DNA from: Methylobacterium sp. J-077
GTDB lineage: Bacteria; Pseudomonadota; Alphaproteobacteria; Rhizobiales; Beijerinckiaceae
Length of the DNA: 64,000 bases
Assembly (NCBI RefSeq): GCF_022829365.1
Contig: NZ_JAKSYJ010000215.1
Location: 1-64,000 of the forward strand
Reading direction: 5' to 3'
The notes beneath the pieces are model-generated. The model saw nothing but the letters and a program-made list of their open reading frames with translations. It did no database searches and had not been told where the DNA came from. Position 1 is the stretch's first letter. Every line of letters starts with the position of its first letter. A program made the translations under genes and the position numbers. Shown one piece after another: positions 27,185 through 36,327 of this stretch.

Positions 27185-28444
27185 ATGACCGTACAGATCG
27201 ACCAGACCGCCGTGGAACCCAGCCCGGACGCCCCCGAGGATCCTGTCGTGCCGGGTCTGGCGCCGCCCGATCTCGGCTATCGCCTGCGCCAGCAGGTGAT
27301 CCTGTCCGAGTTCGGCGTCGAGGCCCTGCGCGGCACCGATGTCGACCACCTGCTGCAGCGGGCCGCGGAGCTGTGCGCCCAGGGGATGGGCGCCGAGTTC
27401 TGCAAGGCGCTGGAATACCGCCGCGGCGAGGACATGCTGCTGGTGCGCGCCGGCGTCGGCTGGGGGCCGGACGTGATCGGGCAGGCCCGGGTCGGGGCCG
27501 ACCTCGCCTCCCCGGCGGGCTTCGCCCTCAAGACCGGACGGCCGGTGATCTCGAACCATTTGGCCGAGGAGACCCGGTTCCGCACGCCCCAGCTCATGGC
27601 CGAGCACGGCATCCGCCGGGCGATCAACGTGCTGATCGAGAACCGGGACGGCGCCTTCGGGGTGCTGGAGGTGGACGACACCCGCGAGGGCATGTTCGAG
27701 GCGGCGGACATCGCCTTCATGCAGGGCTTCGCCAACCTGCTCGGCGGCGCGATCGAGCGCCAGCGCACCGAGAGCCTGCTGCGCGCCGCGCTGGCCCGGC
27801 AGGACCTGCTGGCCCGCGAGATGAGCCACCGGGTCAAGAACAGCCTCGCCATCGTGGCGAGCCTCCTCGCCCTCCAGGCCCGGGCCGCCGAGGCCGAGCC
27901 CGCCGTGCAGGCGGCCCTGTCGGATGCGCGCAGCCGCGTCGAGGCGATCGCCGGCGTCCACGACCAGCTCTGGCGGCAAGGCGACAAGACCGGGGACGGC
28001 GCAGGGGACGGGGAGGGCGTGCCCGGCGAGCTCGACCTCGCGCCCTTCCTGGAGAAGCTGGTGGCCAATCTCGACAGCGGCGCGCCGGGCCTGCGCCTGA
28101 CCTGCACGGCGACACCGCAGCGGATCTCGGCGGACCGGGCGATCCCGATCGGGCTCCTGGTCAACGAGCTCGTCACCAACGCGCTGAAATACGCCTACCC
28201 GCCCGAGACCCATCCGGAGGGCGGCGCGATCCGGGTCCGGGCCGAGCGCGACCTCGACACCCTGGTGGGCGCAGTCGCCGACGATGGCGTCGGGCTGCCG
28301 GCGGATTTCGAGATCGGGCGCGCCTCGAAGAGCCTCGGCATGCGGGTGGTCGGCAGCCTCAGCCGGCAGCTCGGCGGCACGATCACGGTGCCGCGAACGG
28401 GGCAGGGGACCTGCTTCCGGCTGGAGGTGCCGCTGGAGACGTAA
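27185..28444 (+). CDS. Cytoplasmic GAF-domain sensor histidine kinase (HisKA_2 type)
   Basis: A 419-aa soluble kinase. Residues about 40-190 form a GAF sensor (LCAQGMGAEFCKALEYRR, LKTGRPVISNHLAEETRF). The phospho-accepting His is His215 in REMSHRVKNSLAIV, and the ATP-binding domain has NELVTNALKYA, DDGVGLP and SLGMRVV. The N-box lacks the leading His that defines HWE kinases, so it belongs to the related HisKA_2 group. Such kinases in alphaproteobacteria often feed the PhyR general stress pathway. No response regulator is adjacent, so its partner is unknown. Confidence 0.9.
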   Translation: MTVQIDQTAVEPSPDAPEDPVVPGLAPPDLGYRLRQQVILSEFGVEALRGTDVDHLLQRAAELCAQGMGAEFCKALEYRRGEDMLLVRAGVGWGPDVIGQARVGADLASPAGFALKTGRPVISNHLAEETRFRTPQLMAEHGIRRAINVLIENRDGAFGVLEVDDTREGMFEAADIAFMQGFANLLGGAIERQRTESLLRAALARQDLLAREMSHRVKNSLAIVASLLALQARAAEAEPAVQAALSDARSRVEAIAGVHDQLWRQGDKTGDGAGDGEGVPGELDLAPFLEKLVANLDSGAPGLRLTCTATPQRISADRAIPIGLLVNELVTNALKYAYPPETHPEGGAIRVRAERDLDTLVGAVADDGVGLPADFEIGRASKSLGMRVVGSLSRQLGGTITVPRTGQGTCFRLEVPLET

Positions 28445-28585
28445 GCGCGCGAACAAATCCCAAAGGGTGCAGCGATCGGCGGGCCGGCGCGTTGCCGCCG
28501 GCGCCGGGTCTTCAATGCGCATCGTTCCGATAGCCGACACCCACCTTTCGGGATGACGCCCGCGCGCGCAGGATCGGCAGACACG

Positions 28586-29614
28586 ATGGCAGAGATGAAA
28601 CCGCGCGTGGCCCTCGGGCTCCAGGGGGGCGGCTCCTACGGTGCCTATGGCTGGGGGGTGATCGACCGGCTTCTGGAGGAGCATATCGAGATCGTCGCGG
28701 TCAGCGGCGCCAGCGCCGGCGCGCTGAATGGCGCCGCCCTGGTGGCGGGGCTGGCCACCGGCGGCGATGACGGCGGCCGGGACGCCCTGGAGCGGCTGTG
28801 GCGGGCGACCGCCGAGCGCTCGCCCCTGCGCGGCTTCGAGGGGTTCGGCGCCGCGTTCGACCCCTTCCTGGACCCGTTCGTCGCCCGGTCCCTGGCCCTG
28901 TTCCGCGAGGCCTCGGCCTATATCGCGCCGTTCCTGCCGACGTTGCGCGACATGCACCTGTTCCAGGCGGTGGTGCGCGCCAGCATCGACCTCGAGACCG
29001 TCGCCCGGCAGGAGCGGGTGCCGCTCTACGTCTCGGCCACCGACATCCTGACCGGCGCGGCCCGGCTGTTCACCGGGCCCGAGGTGACGCTGAAGGCGCT
29101 GATGGCGTCCTCGTGCCTGCCGGAGCTGTTCGCCCCGGTGGAGATCGACGGCCGACGCTACTGGGACGGGGGCTACGCCGCCAACCCGGCCCTGGAGCCG
29201 CTGGTGTTCAACGGCCACGGCGCCACCGACCTGATCGTCCTGCAGCTGACGCCGTTCGTCACCGACGCGATCGGCCTGCTGCCCTCCGAGATCGCCGGGC
29301 GGGTCAGCGACATCAGCTTCAACGCCTGCCTGATGCGCGACTTGAAGGCGCTGACCGAATTGCAGCGCTACGCCCGGGAGACGCAGACCCAGGATGCCCG
29401 GATGCGGGCGGTCGCCGACATCAACATCCACCTGCTCCAGGCGCCCTGCGCGCTGGCCGGCGGCGAGATCAGCAAGCTCGACACCCGCTGGTCGACGATC
29501 GGCGCCCTGCGCGACCTCGGCCGCGCCACCGCCGAGCGCTGGCTGGCGGAATCAGGCCATGCGATCGGGTCCGATTCGAGCCTGCAGACCCTCGAGGCGG
29601 CGATCGCCTCCTGA
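28586..29614 (+). CDS. Patatin-like phospholipase
   Basis: A 342-aa serine lipid hydrolase. It has the patatin oxyanion motif GLQGGGSYGAYGWG near residue 11, the nucleophile Ser43 in GASAG, and the Asp of the catalytic dyad in RRYWDGGYAAN. The Ser-Asp dyad is complete, so an active acyl hydrolase is expected. No signal peptide is visible. An ATG at 28553 would add eleven residues with no family match, and ATG 28595 is also possible. It lies in the same direction as the kinase gene, about 140 bp after it. Confidence 0.92.
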   Translation: MAEMKPRVALGLQGGGSYGAYGWGVIDRLLEEHIEIVAVSGASAGALNGAALVAGLATGGDDGGRDALERLWRATAERSPLRGFEGFGAAFDPFLDPFVARSLALFREASAYIAPFLPTLRDMHLFQAVVRASIDLETVARQERVPLYVSATDILTGAARLFTGPEVTLKALMASSCLPELFAPVEIDGRRYWDGGYAANPALEPLVFNGHGATDLIVLQLTPFVTDAIGLLPSEIAGRVSDISFNACLMRDLKALTELQRYARETQTQDARMRAVADINIHLLQAPCALAGGEISKLDTRWSTIGALRDLGRATAERWLAESGHAIGSDSSLQTLEAAIAS

Positions 29615-29770
29615 AGCCGGGGAGGGGGCTTCACTGCACCGGAGGGCGGGAAACACCCCTCCTCCCGGGCCGGGGCGCCCCGTCCGCCATGCGCGGGCGG
29701 GGCTGGACAAACCCGCACCGAGTTCGCGATCTGCCGCCGAAGGGCTTGGCGGGATCGAGAGCGGACGACA

Positions 29771-30907
29771 GTGACCGAAATCAGGAACGCGGCGGCCGCG
29801 ATTCTTTCGGAGCGGCTCCACGGGTTTCGGAGCCTGGGCGACAATTGCGAGTTCGGCTTCGTGCAGCGTTACGGCGGCGTCGAGCCGTCCGGGCTGCTGC
29901 GGTTCTCGTACACGCCGATGGCGGACCTGATCCGCGGCCTGCGCTGCGGCTTCGCGGATTTCGGCGCGCCGGGGGACCTGCGCATCGCTGTCAGCGCCGG
30001 CGGCACCTATTACTGCCACAGCGTGGCCTACAACATCTGGTCGAACACCGGGCACCCCGCCGGCTCGATCGACCCGGAGGTGCTGGTCGCGCGCGAATAC
30101 GGCCGCCTCGCCCACCTGAAGCGCAAGATGCTCGACGACCTCGCAGACGGGTCGAAGATCCTGGTCCGCAAGGTCGGCCGCGACGACCCGGATTCCGCGT
30201 TCGACCGCCTGGCCGAGGCGGTCTGGGCGCACGGCCCCTCGACGCTGCTGCGCGTCACCGAGGCCGGGCCGGATTGGCGCCCGGAGCCGGCCATGCGGGT
30301 CGCCGAGCGGGTGATCGCCGGGCGGGTGCGCCGGTTCGCTCCCACCGAGCAGGCCTGGGAGATCGATCTCGAGCCCTGGCTCCACTTGGTCGACAGCGCC
30401 TACGCGCTGGCGCACGGCCAGGCGCCGACCGACCTGGGCGCGGGGGCCTTCGCGGACGCCCTGACCCTGCCGGGCGGCCTGCGCCGGCATGCCGGCCGGC
30501 ACCCGGACAAGGCGCTCAACGCCTATACGCGGGCGGTCGACCCGGCCGGCCTCGGCACCGACAGGGCTTACGTGTTCTCGACCTGGGTGTGGATCCCGGA
30601 GACGTTCGGCGGCGAACGCGTCTTTGCGGTGACCGGCCATGACCGCCTGGGCTGGCGCGACGCCGACCTGTCCCGCCGCGGCTGCTGGCAGCGGGTCTGG
30701 GCCGGCGGGCGGATGCGCCCGGGCGTCGACCGCGAGCCCGTGGGTCTCGGCATGATCGGCACTCAGCGGGATGCGTTCTGGTCGTTCGGCGCGCGCTTTC
30801 ACGAGGGGCCGATCCCGGAGGAGGGGGCCGCGCCCACCATCCGGATGCCGCCTGCCCGCTTCCCGGGGCGCCGCCTGTTCGGCTGGCTGCGGTCCCGGTT
30901 GCCGTAA
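29771..30907 (+). CDS. Unrecognised protein with SLG(D/E)NCEFG motif
   Basis: A 378-aa protein starting at GTG. The N-terminal region (residues 20-50) has RSLGDNCEFGFVQR followed by EPSGLLRFSY, a motif shared by a set of uncharacterised alphaproteobacterial proteins. The Asn-Cys pair followed later by His is reminiscent of papain-like DUF1796 proteins, but I cannot confirm a catalytic triad. Residues about 245-345 read as beta-rich (AYVFSTWVWIPE, VFAVTGHDRLGW, ERVFAV), which could be a lectin-like or jelly-roll module. No signal peptide or membrane segment. Downstream of the patatin gene by about 155 bp; function unknown. Confidence 0.6.
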   Translation: MTEIRNAAAAILSERLHGFRSLGDNCEFGFVQRYGGVEPSGLLRFSYTPMADLIRGLRCGFADFGAPGDLRIAVSAGGTYYCHSVAYNIWSNTGHPAGSIDPEVLVAREYGRLAHLKRKMLDDLADGSKILVRKVGRDDPDSAFDRLAEAVWAHGPSTLLRVTEAGPDWRPEPAMRVAERVIAGRVRRFAPTEQAWEIDLEPWLHLVDSAYALAHGQAPTDLGAGAFADALTLPGGLRRHAGRHPDKALNAYTRAVDPAGLGTDRAYVFSTWVWIPETFGGERVFAVTGHDRLGWRDADLSRRGCWQRVWAGGRMRPGVDREPVGLGMIGTQRDAFWSFGARFHEGPIPEEGAAPTIRMPPARFPGRRLFGWLRSRLP

Positions 30908-31464
30908 CGCCCACGGTCCTGGTCGCGGCCGTGTCGGCGTGCCGGAACGGAGTCCGGGGCGTCGCACCGGCGCTCGATCGGCCGCCACTCCAGAATCCTG
31001 CGGGCAAGCCCGGTCCTGACGAGACCGCCGGAAGCGGCGATCGCGGCCGCCGACGGCGCACACGACATCGACCTGTCGGCGGTTCTGGATCCCGGGCGCC
31101 ACTGCGCGGCCCCGGCATGATGGGGTGGTTCTGGACGCTGCTGCCCAGATCCTGCGCCAGAGCCTTCAGAAAACATCTCGGACCAGCCATCGACCACCCC
31201 GGCCACACCCGATCCAAAGTTCGCATAAGATATATTATGGAACCAAGGCCCTCGATCCGACCGGGCGAGGGGGCTGGTATGCCAAATGCCCAGTTGGCGG
31301 ACAGAACCGGATCTGCGGTTCGGTTCGGGCGCGGAACGCCGGCTCGGTCCTTGGCGACGCTGCGTGACGGCGCAGCGGCACGGCTCCCCCCGGCAAGCGG
31401 CAGTGCCGCGGAACCGGGTGAGGGCGGTTCGAGCAACCCCGGCCAAAGCGCCCTCCCCGCGGGC
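30908..31464. other. Intergenic region, no gene recognised
   Basis: About 557 bases between two converging genes. I see no convincing coding frame or RNA. An AT-richer stretch near 31215-31240 (CATAAGATATATTATGG) stands out but has no recognisable partner site. Confidence 0.45.
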
Positions 31465-33138
31465 TCACGCGGCGCGCCCGGCGAGCCGGCTCTGGTCGGC
31501 GAAGATCCGGCCGTCCTGGGCGCGGCACTCGATCCGGTCCGACAGCCGGCCCGGCCGGATCCGGATCGCCGCCGGCCGGGCCAGGGCCTCGGCCTGGTCC
31601 AGGAAGCCGGCGGCATCCATCGGCGCGTCGCGCCCGCCGCCGAGCCCGCGCCACCACAGCACCGCCTTCTCCCGCTCGTAGCCGCTGCGCTCGGGCCGCA
31701 GCCGCACCCGCCAGGCGGCCGCGGCCGCGCCGTCCCGCCAGCCGAGCACGAGATCGAGACCGTCCGGGGCCGCCTCCAGGCTCAGATCCGTCACCGGATG
31801 CCAGGGCGCGTCCGGGGCAGGGCTGGTCGCCACGATCTCGGCCGAGAGGATCGGCAGTTCGTCCTCGGCCGCGGCGTCGTGCAGGGCGTCCGGGTCGGCC
31901 TCGGCCTCCGGCTCGGTCCAGCAGGCCTCGCACGTGGAGGCGTTCAGGGCGATCAGGGCGCCGCAGCCGGGGCAGGGCTTGGCGCGCAGCCCCCCTGCCC
32001 CGCCGAGAACCTGCGCGGCACTCTGCGCCGTCACGGCGTCCACCGGCCCGTGCATCCGCACCAGGCCGGCATAGTCGAGGATCAGCGCGTCGGCCTTGGC
32101 CGGCGCGCAGCGCAGCGCCCGGCCGACTTGCTGCACGTAGAGGCCGGTGCTGCGGGTCGGGCGCAGCAGCGCCACGAGGTCGACCTCCGGGGCGTTGAAG
32201 CCGGTGCCGAGCACGCCCACCGAGGTCAGGCAGCGGATTGTTCCGGCCCGGAACGCCGACACGATCCGGTCGCGCTCCCGGCGGGGCGTCTCGCCCGAGA
32301 CCGTCTCGCAGGAATAGCCCTCGGCCCGCACCGCGTCGCGGACAGCCTCGGCATGGGCGAGGCCGGCGCAGAAGGCGAGCCAGGCCCGGCGGCCGCAGCC
32401 GTATTCCGTGAGTTCCGCCACGGCGGCCCTGGTGATCCAGTCGCGGTTGACCGCCGCCTCCAGCTCGCCCGGGATGTAGTCGCCCCCGCGCCGGCCGACC
32501 CCGGAGACGTCGAGCTGGGTCAGGGTCGCCTTGGACACGAGGGGCGCCAGAAAACCGCGCCGGATCAGGTCGCCGGTCTCGGCCTCGTAGGCGATCCCGG
32601 AAAACAGGCGGCCGGCGCCTGCGTCGAGCCGGCCGGAATCGAGCCGGTAGGGGGTCGCGGTGAAGCCCGCCACCCGCATCCCGGGGGTCAGCGCCTGCAG
32701 GCCCGCCAGGAACCGGCCATAGCGGGTCTGGGCGGCGCGGGGGATCAGGTGCGCCTCGTCGACGATCACGAGATCGCGCGGGCCGATCGCGTCGAGCCGG
32801 TCGGCCACGGACTGGATGCCGCAGACCAGGACCTGCGCCCCGGCCTCCCGCCGCCCGAGCCCGGCGGAGAAGATGCCGGCCGGCGCCTCCGGCCAGTAGC
32901 GGGTCAATTCCGAAAAGTTCTGGGCGACGAGCTCGCGGCTGTGGGTGACGATCGCCACCCGGGCGAGGGGGTTTTGTGTGACCGCCTCCCGGGCCAAGGC
33001 GGCGATGACCAGGGCCTTGCCGGCCCCCGTGGGCAGCACGACCAGATGGCCGGGCGCCGCCGCGTCGCCCCCTCCCCGCCCCCAGGCGGCCGCGAGCGCG
33101 TCGAGGCTGGCGCGCTGGTAGTCCCGCAAGCGCAGCAT
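31465..33138 (-). CDS. Superfamily 2 DNA/RNA helicase with zinc ribbon
   Basis: A 557-aa DEAH-type SF2 helicase. Motif Q and I appear as LRDYQRASLDAL and LPTGAGKALV, motif II as VIVDEAHLIP, motif III FTATPYRL, and motif VI QQVGRALRCAP. The C-terminal part adds a four-cysteine zinc ribbon (CPGCGALIALNASTCEAC) and an alanine-rich tail. It resembles RadD/YejH-like helicases of DNA repair, though this assignment is only by overall layout. The start is placed at MLRLRDYQ, because the upstream extension is Pro-rich and not part of the family. Confidence 0.88.
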   Translation of the reverse strand: MLRLRDYQRASLDALAAAWGRGGGDAAAPGHLVVLPTGAGKALVIAALAREAVTQNPLARVAIVTHSRELVAQNFSELTRYWPEAPAGIFSAGLGRREAGAQVLVCGIQSVADRLDAIGPRDLVIVDEAHLIPRAAQTRYGRFLAGLQALTPGMRVAGFTATPYRLDSGRLDAGAGRLFSGIAYEAETGDLIRRGFLAPLVSKATLTQLDVSGVGRRGGDYIPGELEAAVNRDWITRAAVAELTEYGCGRRAWLAFCAGLAHAEAVRDAVRAEGYSCETVSGETPRRERDRIVSAFRAGTIRCLTSVGVLGTGFNAPEVDLVALLRPTRSTGLYVQQVGRALRCAPAKADALILDYAGLVRMHGPVDAVTAQSAAQVLGGAGGLRAKPCPGCGALIALNASTCEACWTEPEAEADPDALHDAAAEDELPILSAEIVATSPAPDAPWHPVTDLSLEAAPDGLDLVLGWRDGAAAAAWRVRLRPERSGYEREKAVLWWRGLGGGRDAPMDAAGFLDQAEALARPAAIRIRPGRLSDRIECRAQDGRIFADQSRLAGRAA

Positions 33139-33217
33139 GGCGGCGGGTCTAGCCGGGTCGGGCCGCCCTGTCCGTGGCGGCGGGGTCACGGCGGGGGGCG
33201 CTCGGTCCCTCCCGGGC

Positions 33218-33985
33218 TCAGAGCCGCCGGAGCAGATAGATGTCCATGATCCAGCCGTGCCGTGCCCGGGCCTCGGCCCGGACCCTTCGGATCTCGGCGC
33301 CGACGGTGCCGAGGCGGCCGGAAACCAGGATCTCGCCCGGGCTGCCGAGATAGGCGCCCCAGTAGATCGTCAGATCCGGGTCGAGATCGGCGAAGCTCGG
33401 ATCGCCGTCGAGCATCACAACGACGCTGTCGGCCCCGTTATCGGCTCCTGCGGGCCAGCCCGCGGCGAGGCGGCGGCCGGTGGTGATCAGCACCGGGCCG
33501 CCGATGGCGTTGAGCGGCACGCCGTGGCGGGCGGCCAGGACCTGCACGCTGGAGAGGCCGGGGATCACGGCGCAGCTCAGGGCGAGACGCCCGCGCGCAG
33601 AAATCCGGTCGAGGATCCGCAGGGTGCTGTCGTAGAGGGCCGGGTCGCCCCAGACCAGGATCGCCCCGACCTGGCCGGCCTCGAGCTCCGTCGCGAAGGC
33701 CGCCTCCAGCCGCGCGGCCCGGGCCGCGTGCCAGGCCTCGACGGTGGCGCCGTAATCGGCCGGGCGGCGCTCCCGGGGCGGGTCCTCGACGGTGACGACC
33801 CGATGCGGCTTCCGGATATGGGCGGCGCAGATCCGCTTGCGGATCTCCACGAGGTCGGCGGTCTCGGCGCGCTTGTCGAGCACGAACACCGCGTCGACCT
33901 CGGCCAGCGCCCGCACCGCCTGGAGGGTCAGGTGCTCGGGATCGCCCGTGCCGATGCCGATGACCCGGATCTGCCTGTCCTGCAT
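33218..33985 (-). CDS. cobF: Precorrin-6A synthase (deacetylating)
   Basis: A 255-aa tetrapyrrole methylase of the aerobic cobalamin pathway. CobF methylates C-1 of precorrin-5 and removes the acetyl group. The SAM-binding N-terminus is VIGIGTGDPEHLTLQA, and family motifs VFVLDKRAETADLVEIRK and ILVWGDPALYDSTLRI are clear. It implies oxygen-dependent vitamin B12 synthesis in this organism. No other cob genes are adjacent. It lies downstream of the glycine-linked cluster on the same strand, separated from it by a family A repeat. Confidence 0.94.
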   Translation of the reverse strand: MQDRQIRVIGIGTGDPEHLTLQAVRALAEVDAVFVLDKRAETADLVEIRKRICAAHIRKPHRVVTVEDPPRERRPADYGATVEAWHAARAARLEAAFATELEAGQVGAILVWGDPALYDSTLRILDRISARGRLALSCAVIPGLSSVQVLAARHGVPLNAIGGPVLITTGRRLAAGWPAGADNGADSVVVMLDGDPSFADLDPDLTIYWGAYLGSPGEILVSGRLGTVGAEIRRVRAEARARHGWIMDIYLLRRL

Positions 33986-33995
33986 GCGCAATCCT

Positions 33996-34103
33996 GGTTT
34001 CAAAAGGTCCCCGACCTTTTGCGGGTGCAGGGCGGCCCCCTGCTCGTCTTCATCAGGGCTCCGCCCTGATTACCCGCCAAAGGGCTCATGCCCTTTGGAA
34101 ACC
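33996..34103. repeat. Compound palindromic repeat, family A, supplying gene 3' end
   Basis: Arms AAAAGGT...ACCTTTT, CAGGGC..., ATCAGGGCTCCGCCCTGAT and CCAAAGGGCTCATGCCCTTTGG. The last arm codes the final residues (SKGHEPFGG) and TAA stop of the ornithine cyclodeaminase-family gene. Confidence 0.8.
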
Positions 34104-35023
34104 CATTTTGCCAGGATCGCCCGGGCGATGGTCAGGTCCTGCAGGGCGATGCCGGAGGAATCGAACACCGTGACCGCCTCCGGGTCGATCCGCCCGCCCT
34201 CCCCGCTCTGGAGCACCGCGCCGATCGCCCGCAGGCCCGCCCGGGCCCGCTCGGAGGCGTGCTGGAACTCGCCGATGGTGCGCGCCTGCTCGGGCAGGTC
34301 GCAATAGAGGGCCGCGCGCTCCAGCAGGGCCGGCGGCAGCTCCTGCTTGCCCTTGGCGTCGGCGCCCATGGCGGCGACATGGGTGCCGGGCCGGACCCAT
34401 TCGGCCTCGAACAAGGGCGCCCGCGCGGGCGTCGCCGTGACGATCACGTCGGCGGCCCGGCAGGCTTCCTGCGGGTCGACCGCCCGCACCTCGACCGCGG
34501 CCCCCTGCCCCCGCAGGCGCTCGGCGAACCCCGCGACCTTGTCTCGATCCCGAGCGACCACCAGCACGGTCCGGATCGGCAGGACCCGGGCTAGGGCCGC
34601 GCATTCGAACGCCGCCTGGTTGCCGGCCCCGAATACCGCCAGCACCGCCGAATCCGGCCGGGCGAGCACGCTGGCCGCCACCGCGTCGGCGGCGGCGGTG
34701 CGGTAGGCGTTGACGCGGCCCGCCTCGATCACCGTGTCGACCCGGCCGACAGCCTGGTCGAACAGCAGGATCACCGAATTGTGCCGCGGCAGGCCCCGGT
34801 CGGGATTGCCCGGCCAGAACGAGCCGACCTTCAGGCCGGCATAATCGGCCGTCGATCCCGACTTGATCGAGAACCGGTTGTTCGGCTCAGAGCCGTGCCC
34901 CAGCACAGCCGGGAACAGGGTGGTCCCGGGCGCGACCGCGGCGATCAGCGCCTCCCGGGCCGCGTCGAACGCCAGGGCGTGGTCGACCAGGGCGGCGGAG
35001 TCCTCTTCCGAGATGAAGCGCAT
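34070..35023 (-). CDS. Ornithine cyclodeaminase-family reductase, candidate iminosuccinate reductase (BhcD-like)
   Basis: A 317-aa protein of the mu-crystallin/ornithine cyclodeaminase fold. The NAD(P)-binding motif is AVFGAGNQAAF, and substrate-site segments NRFSIKSGS and YRTAAADAVAAS are present. BhcD, the iminosuccinate reductase of the beta-hydroxyaspartate cycle, is in this family. The neighbouring BhcC-like aldolase makes that role likelier than ornithine cyclodeamination. Alternatives are alanine dehydrogenase or ornithine cyclodeaminase. The last nine residues (SKGHEPFGG) come from a family A repeat. The upstream gap of about 130 bp to the aldolase gene is filled by another copy. Confidence 0.85.
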   Translation of the reverse strand: MRFISEEDSAALVDHALAFDAAREALIAAVAPGTTLFPAVLGHGSEPNNRFSIKSGSTADYAGLKVGSFWPGNPDRGLPRHNSVILLFDQAVGRVDTVIEAGRVNAYRTAAADAVAASVLARPDSAVLAVFGAGNQAAFECAALARVLPIRTVLVVARDRDKVAGFAERLRGQGAAVEVRAVDPQEACRAADVIVTATPARAPLFEAEWVRPGTHVAAMGADAKGKQELPPALLERAALYCDLPEQARTIGEFQHASERARAGLRAIGAVLQSGEGGRIDPEAVTVFDSSGIALQDLTIARAILAKWVSKGHEPFGG

Positions 35024-35046
35024 GACGTGACGATCTCCAAAGTCAC

Positions 35047-35150
35047 GGTTTCAAAAGGTCTGCGACCTTTTGCGGGTGCAGGGCGGAGCCCTGCCGTGAT
35101 GCATCAGGGCTCCGCCCTGCACCCGCCAAAGGGCTCGCCCTTTGGAAACC
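35047..35150. repeat. Compound palindromic repeat, family A
   Basis: AAAAGGTCTGCGACCTTTT, CAGGGCGGAGCCCTG, its inverse CAGGGCTCCGCCCTG, and AAAGGGCTCGCCCTTT in order. The element is itself an inverted repeat of two hairpin types. It fills the space between the aldolase gene end and the next start. Confidence 0.85.
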
Positions 35151-35152
35151 CG

Positions 35153-36274
35153 TTACAGGGTCATGCCCCGGGCGGTGACCGGCCAGACCGCCTCGACCCG
35201 GCCGTCCCGCACGCCGACATACCAGTCGTAGACGTTGACGGTCGGGTCGCAATGGCCCGGGATCAGCTTCAGGCGGTCGTTGAGCTTGAGCACGTTGCCG
35301 GGATCGCTGATCACCCCGTGCTCGTCCGAGCACTTGACGTATTCCACGTCGCTCCGGCCGAACACCAGGGGCAGGCCGCTGTCGATGCTCTGGGCCTTCA
35401 GGCCGGCGTCGCAGATCGCGACATCGGCCTTGGCCTTGCTCATGATCGACGTGACGATGAACAGGCTGTTCTCGAAGTCGCCGATCGGCTGACCGCTCGC
35501 ATCCTTCACCCGCTGATAGTCGGCATCCATGAACACGTAGGAGCCGCATTGCAGCTCGTTGTAGACGCCGCTGCCGCCCTCCAGGGCGAAGCTGCCGGTG
35601 CCGGCGCCCGCCACGATATCGCAGGCGAGCCCCTCGGCCTTCAGCAGGTCGACGGTGCGCTTCGTCTCGTCGATCGCCGCCTGGATCAGGGCCTTGCGCT
35701 CGGCGTAGTCGCGCACGTGCTGCGCCTTGCCCTGATAGGCCTGCAGCCCGGCGAACGTGAGCCCCGGCGCCGCCGCGATTTTTTTCGCGATCGCCACCGC
35801 GGGCTCGCCCGGGGCGACGCCGCAGCGGCCGGCGCCGACATCGATCTCCACCAGGGCCTCGAGGGTGACGCCGTACTTGACCGCCGCCGCCGACAGATCA
35901 TCGACATTGCCGAGGTCGTCGACGCAGACCAGCACCCGCGCCCGCTTGGCGAGCGCGGCCAGGCGCTCGATCTTCTGGGGCGCCACGACCTGGTTCGACA
36001 CCAGCACGTCGCGGATGCCGGCGCTGACCAGGGCCTCGGCCTCGCTGACCTTCTGGCAGCAGACGCCGCAGGCCCCGCCGCGCTCGATCTGCACCGTCGC
36101 GATGTCGGAGGATTTGTGCGTCTTGGCGTGCGCCCGGTGGCGCAGGCCGTTCGCCTTCATGAAGCGCCCGAGCTTGTCGACGTTGCGCTCGAACGCGTCG
36201 AGATCGACCATCAGGCAGGGGGTGTCGACCTCCTCCACCGGCATGCCGACGCGGGCGGGAATGTTGTTGCGCAT
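35153..36274 (-). CDS. D-threonine aldolase-family enzyme, candidate beta-hydroxyaspartate aldolase (BhcC-like)
   Basis: A 373-aa PLP enzyme with an alanine-racemase-like barrel (DSD1 / D-threonine aldolase). The PLP lysine region is RHRAHAKTHKSSD near residue 50, and metal-binding C-terminal motifs KCSDEHGV and PGHCDPTVNV are intact. The segments GVCCQKVSEAEA, YNELQCGSYVFMDADY and DWYVGVRDG fit the subgroup that contains BhcC, which joins glycine and glyoxylate to 3-hydroxyaspartate. D-threonine aldolase and 3-hydroxy-D-aspartate aldolase are close alternatives, and sequence alone does not separate them. GGAGGAAAAA gives a strong ribosome-binding site. Confidence 0.88.
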   Translation of the reverse strand: MRNNIPARVGMPVEEVDTPCLMVDLDAFERNVDKLGRFMKANGLRHRAHAKTHKSSDIATVQIERGGACGVCCQKVSEAEALVSAGIRDVLVSNQVVAPQKIERLAALAKRARVLVCVDDLGNVDDLSAAAVKYGVTLEALVEIDVGAGRCGVAPGEPAVAIAKKIAAAPGLTFAGLQAYQGKAQHVRDYAERKALIQAAIDETKRTVDLLKAEGLACDIVAGAGTGSFALEGGSGVYNELQCGSYVFMDADYQRVKDASGQPIGDFENSLFIVTSIMSKAKADVAICDAGLKAQSIDSGLPLVFGRSDVEYVKCSDEHGVISDPGNVLKLNDRLKLIPGHCDPTVNVYDWYVGVRDGRVEAVWPVTARGMTL

Positions 36275-36327
36275 GGGTTTTTCCTCCAGGTCGTCGCGTC
36301 TTATGGTTTCGCAGTCCCGTCAGGGGC

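Noticed and set aside
35153..36274. Calling the aldolase an alanine racemase
   Set aside because: The PLP barrel is similar, but the metal-site motifs near the C-terminus (SDEHG and GHCDPT) mark the D-threonine/hydroxyaspartate aldolase group.
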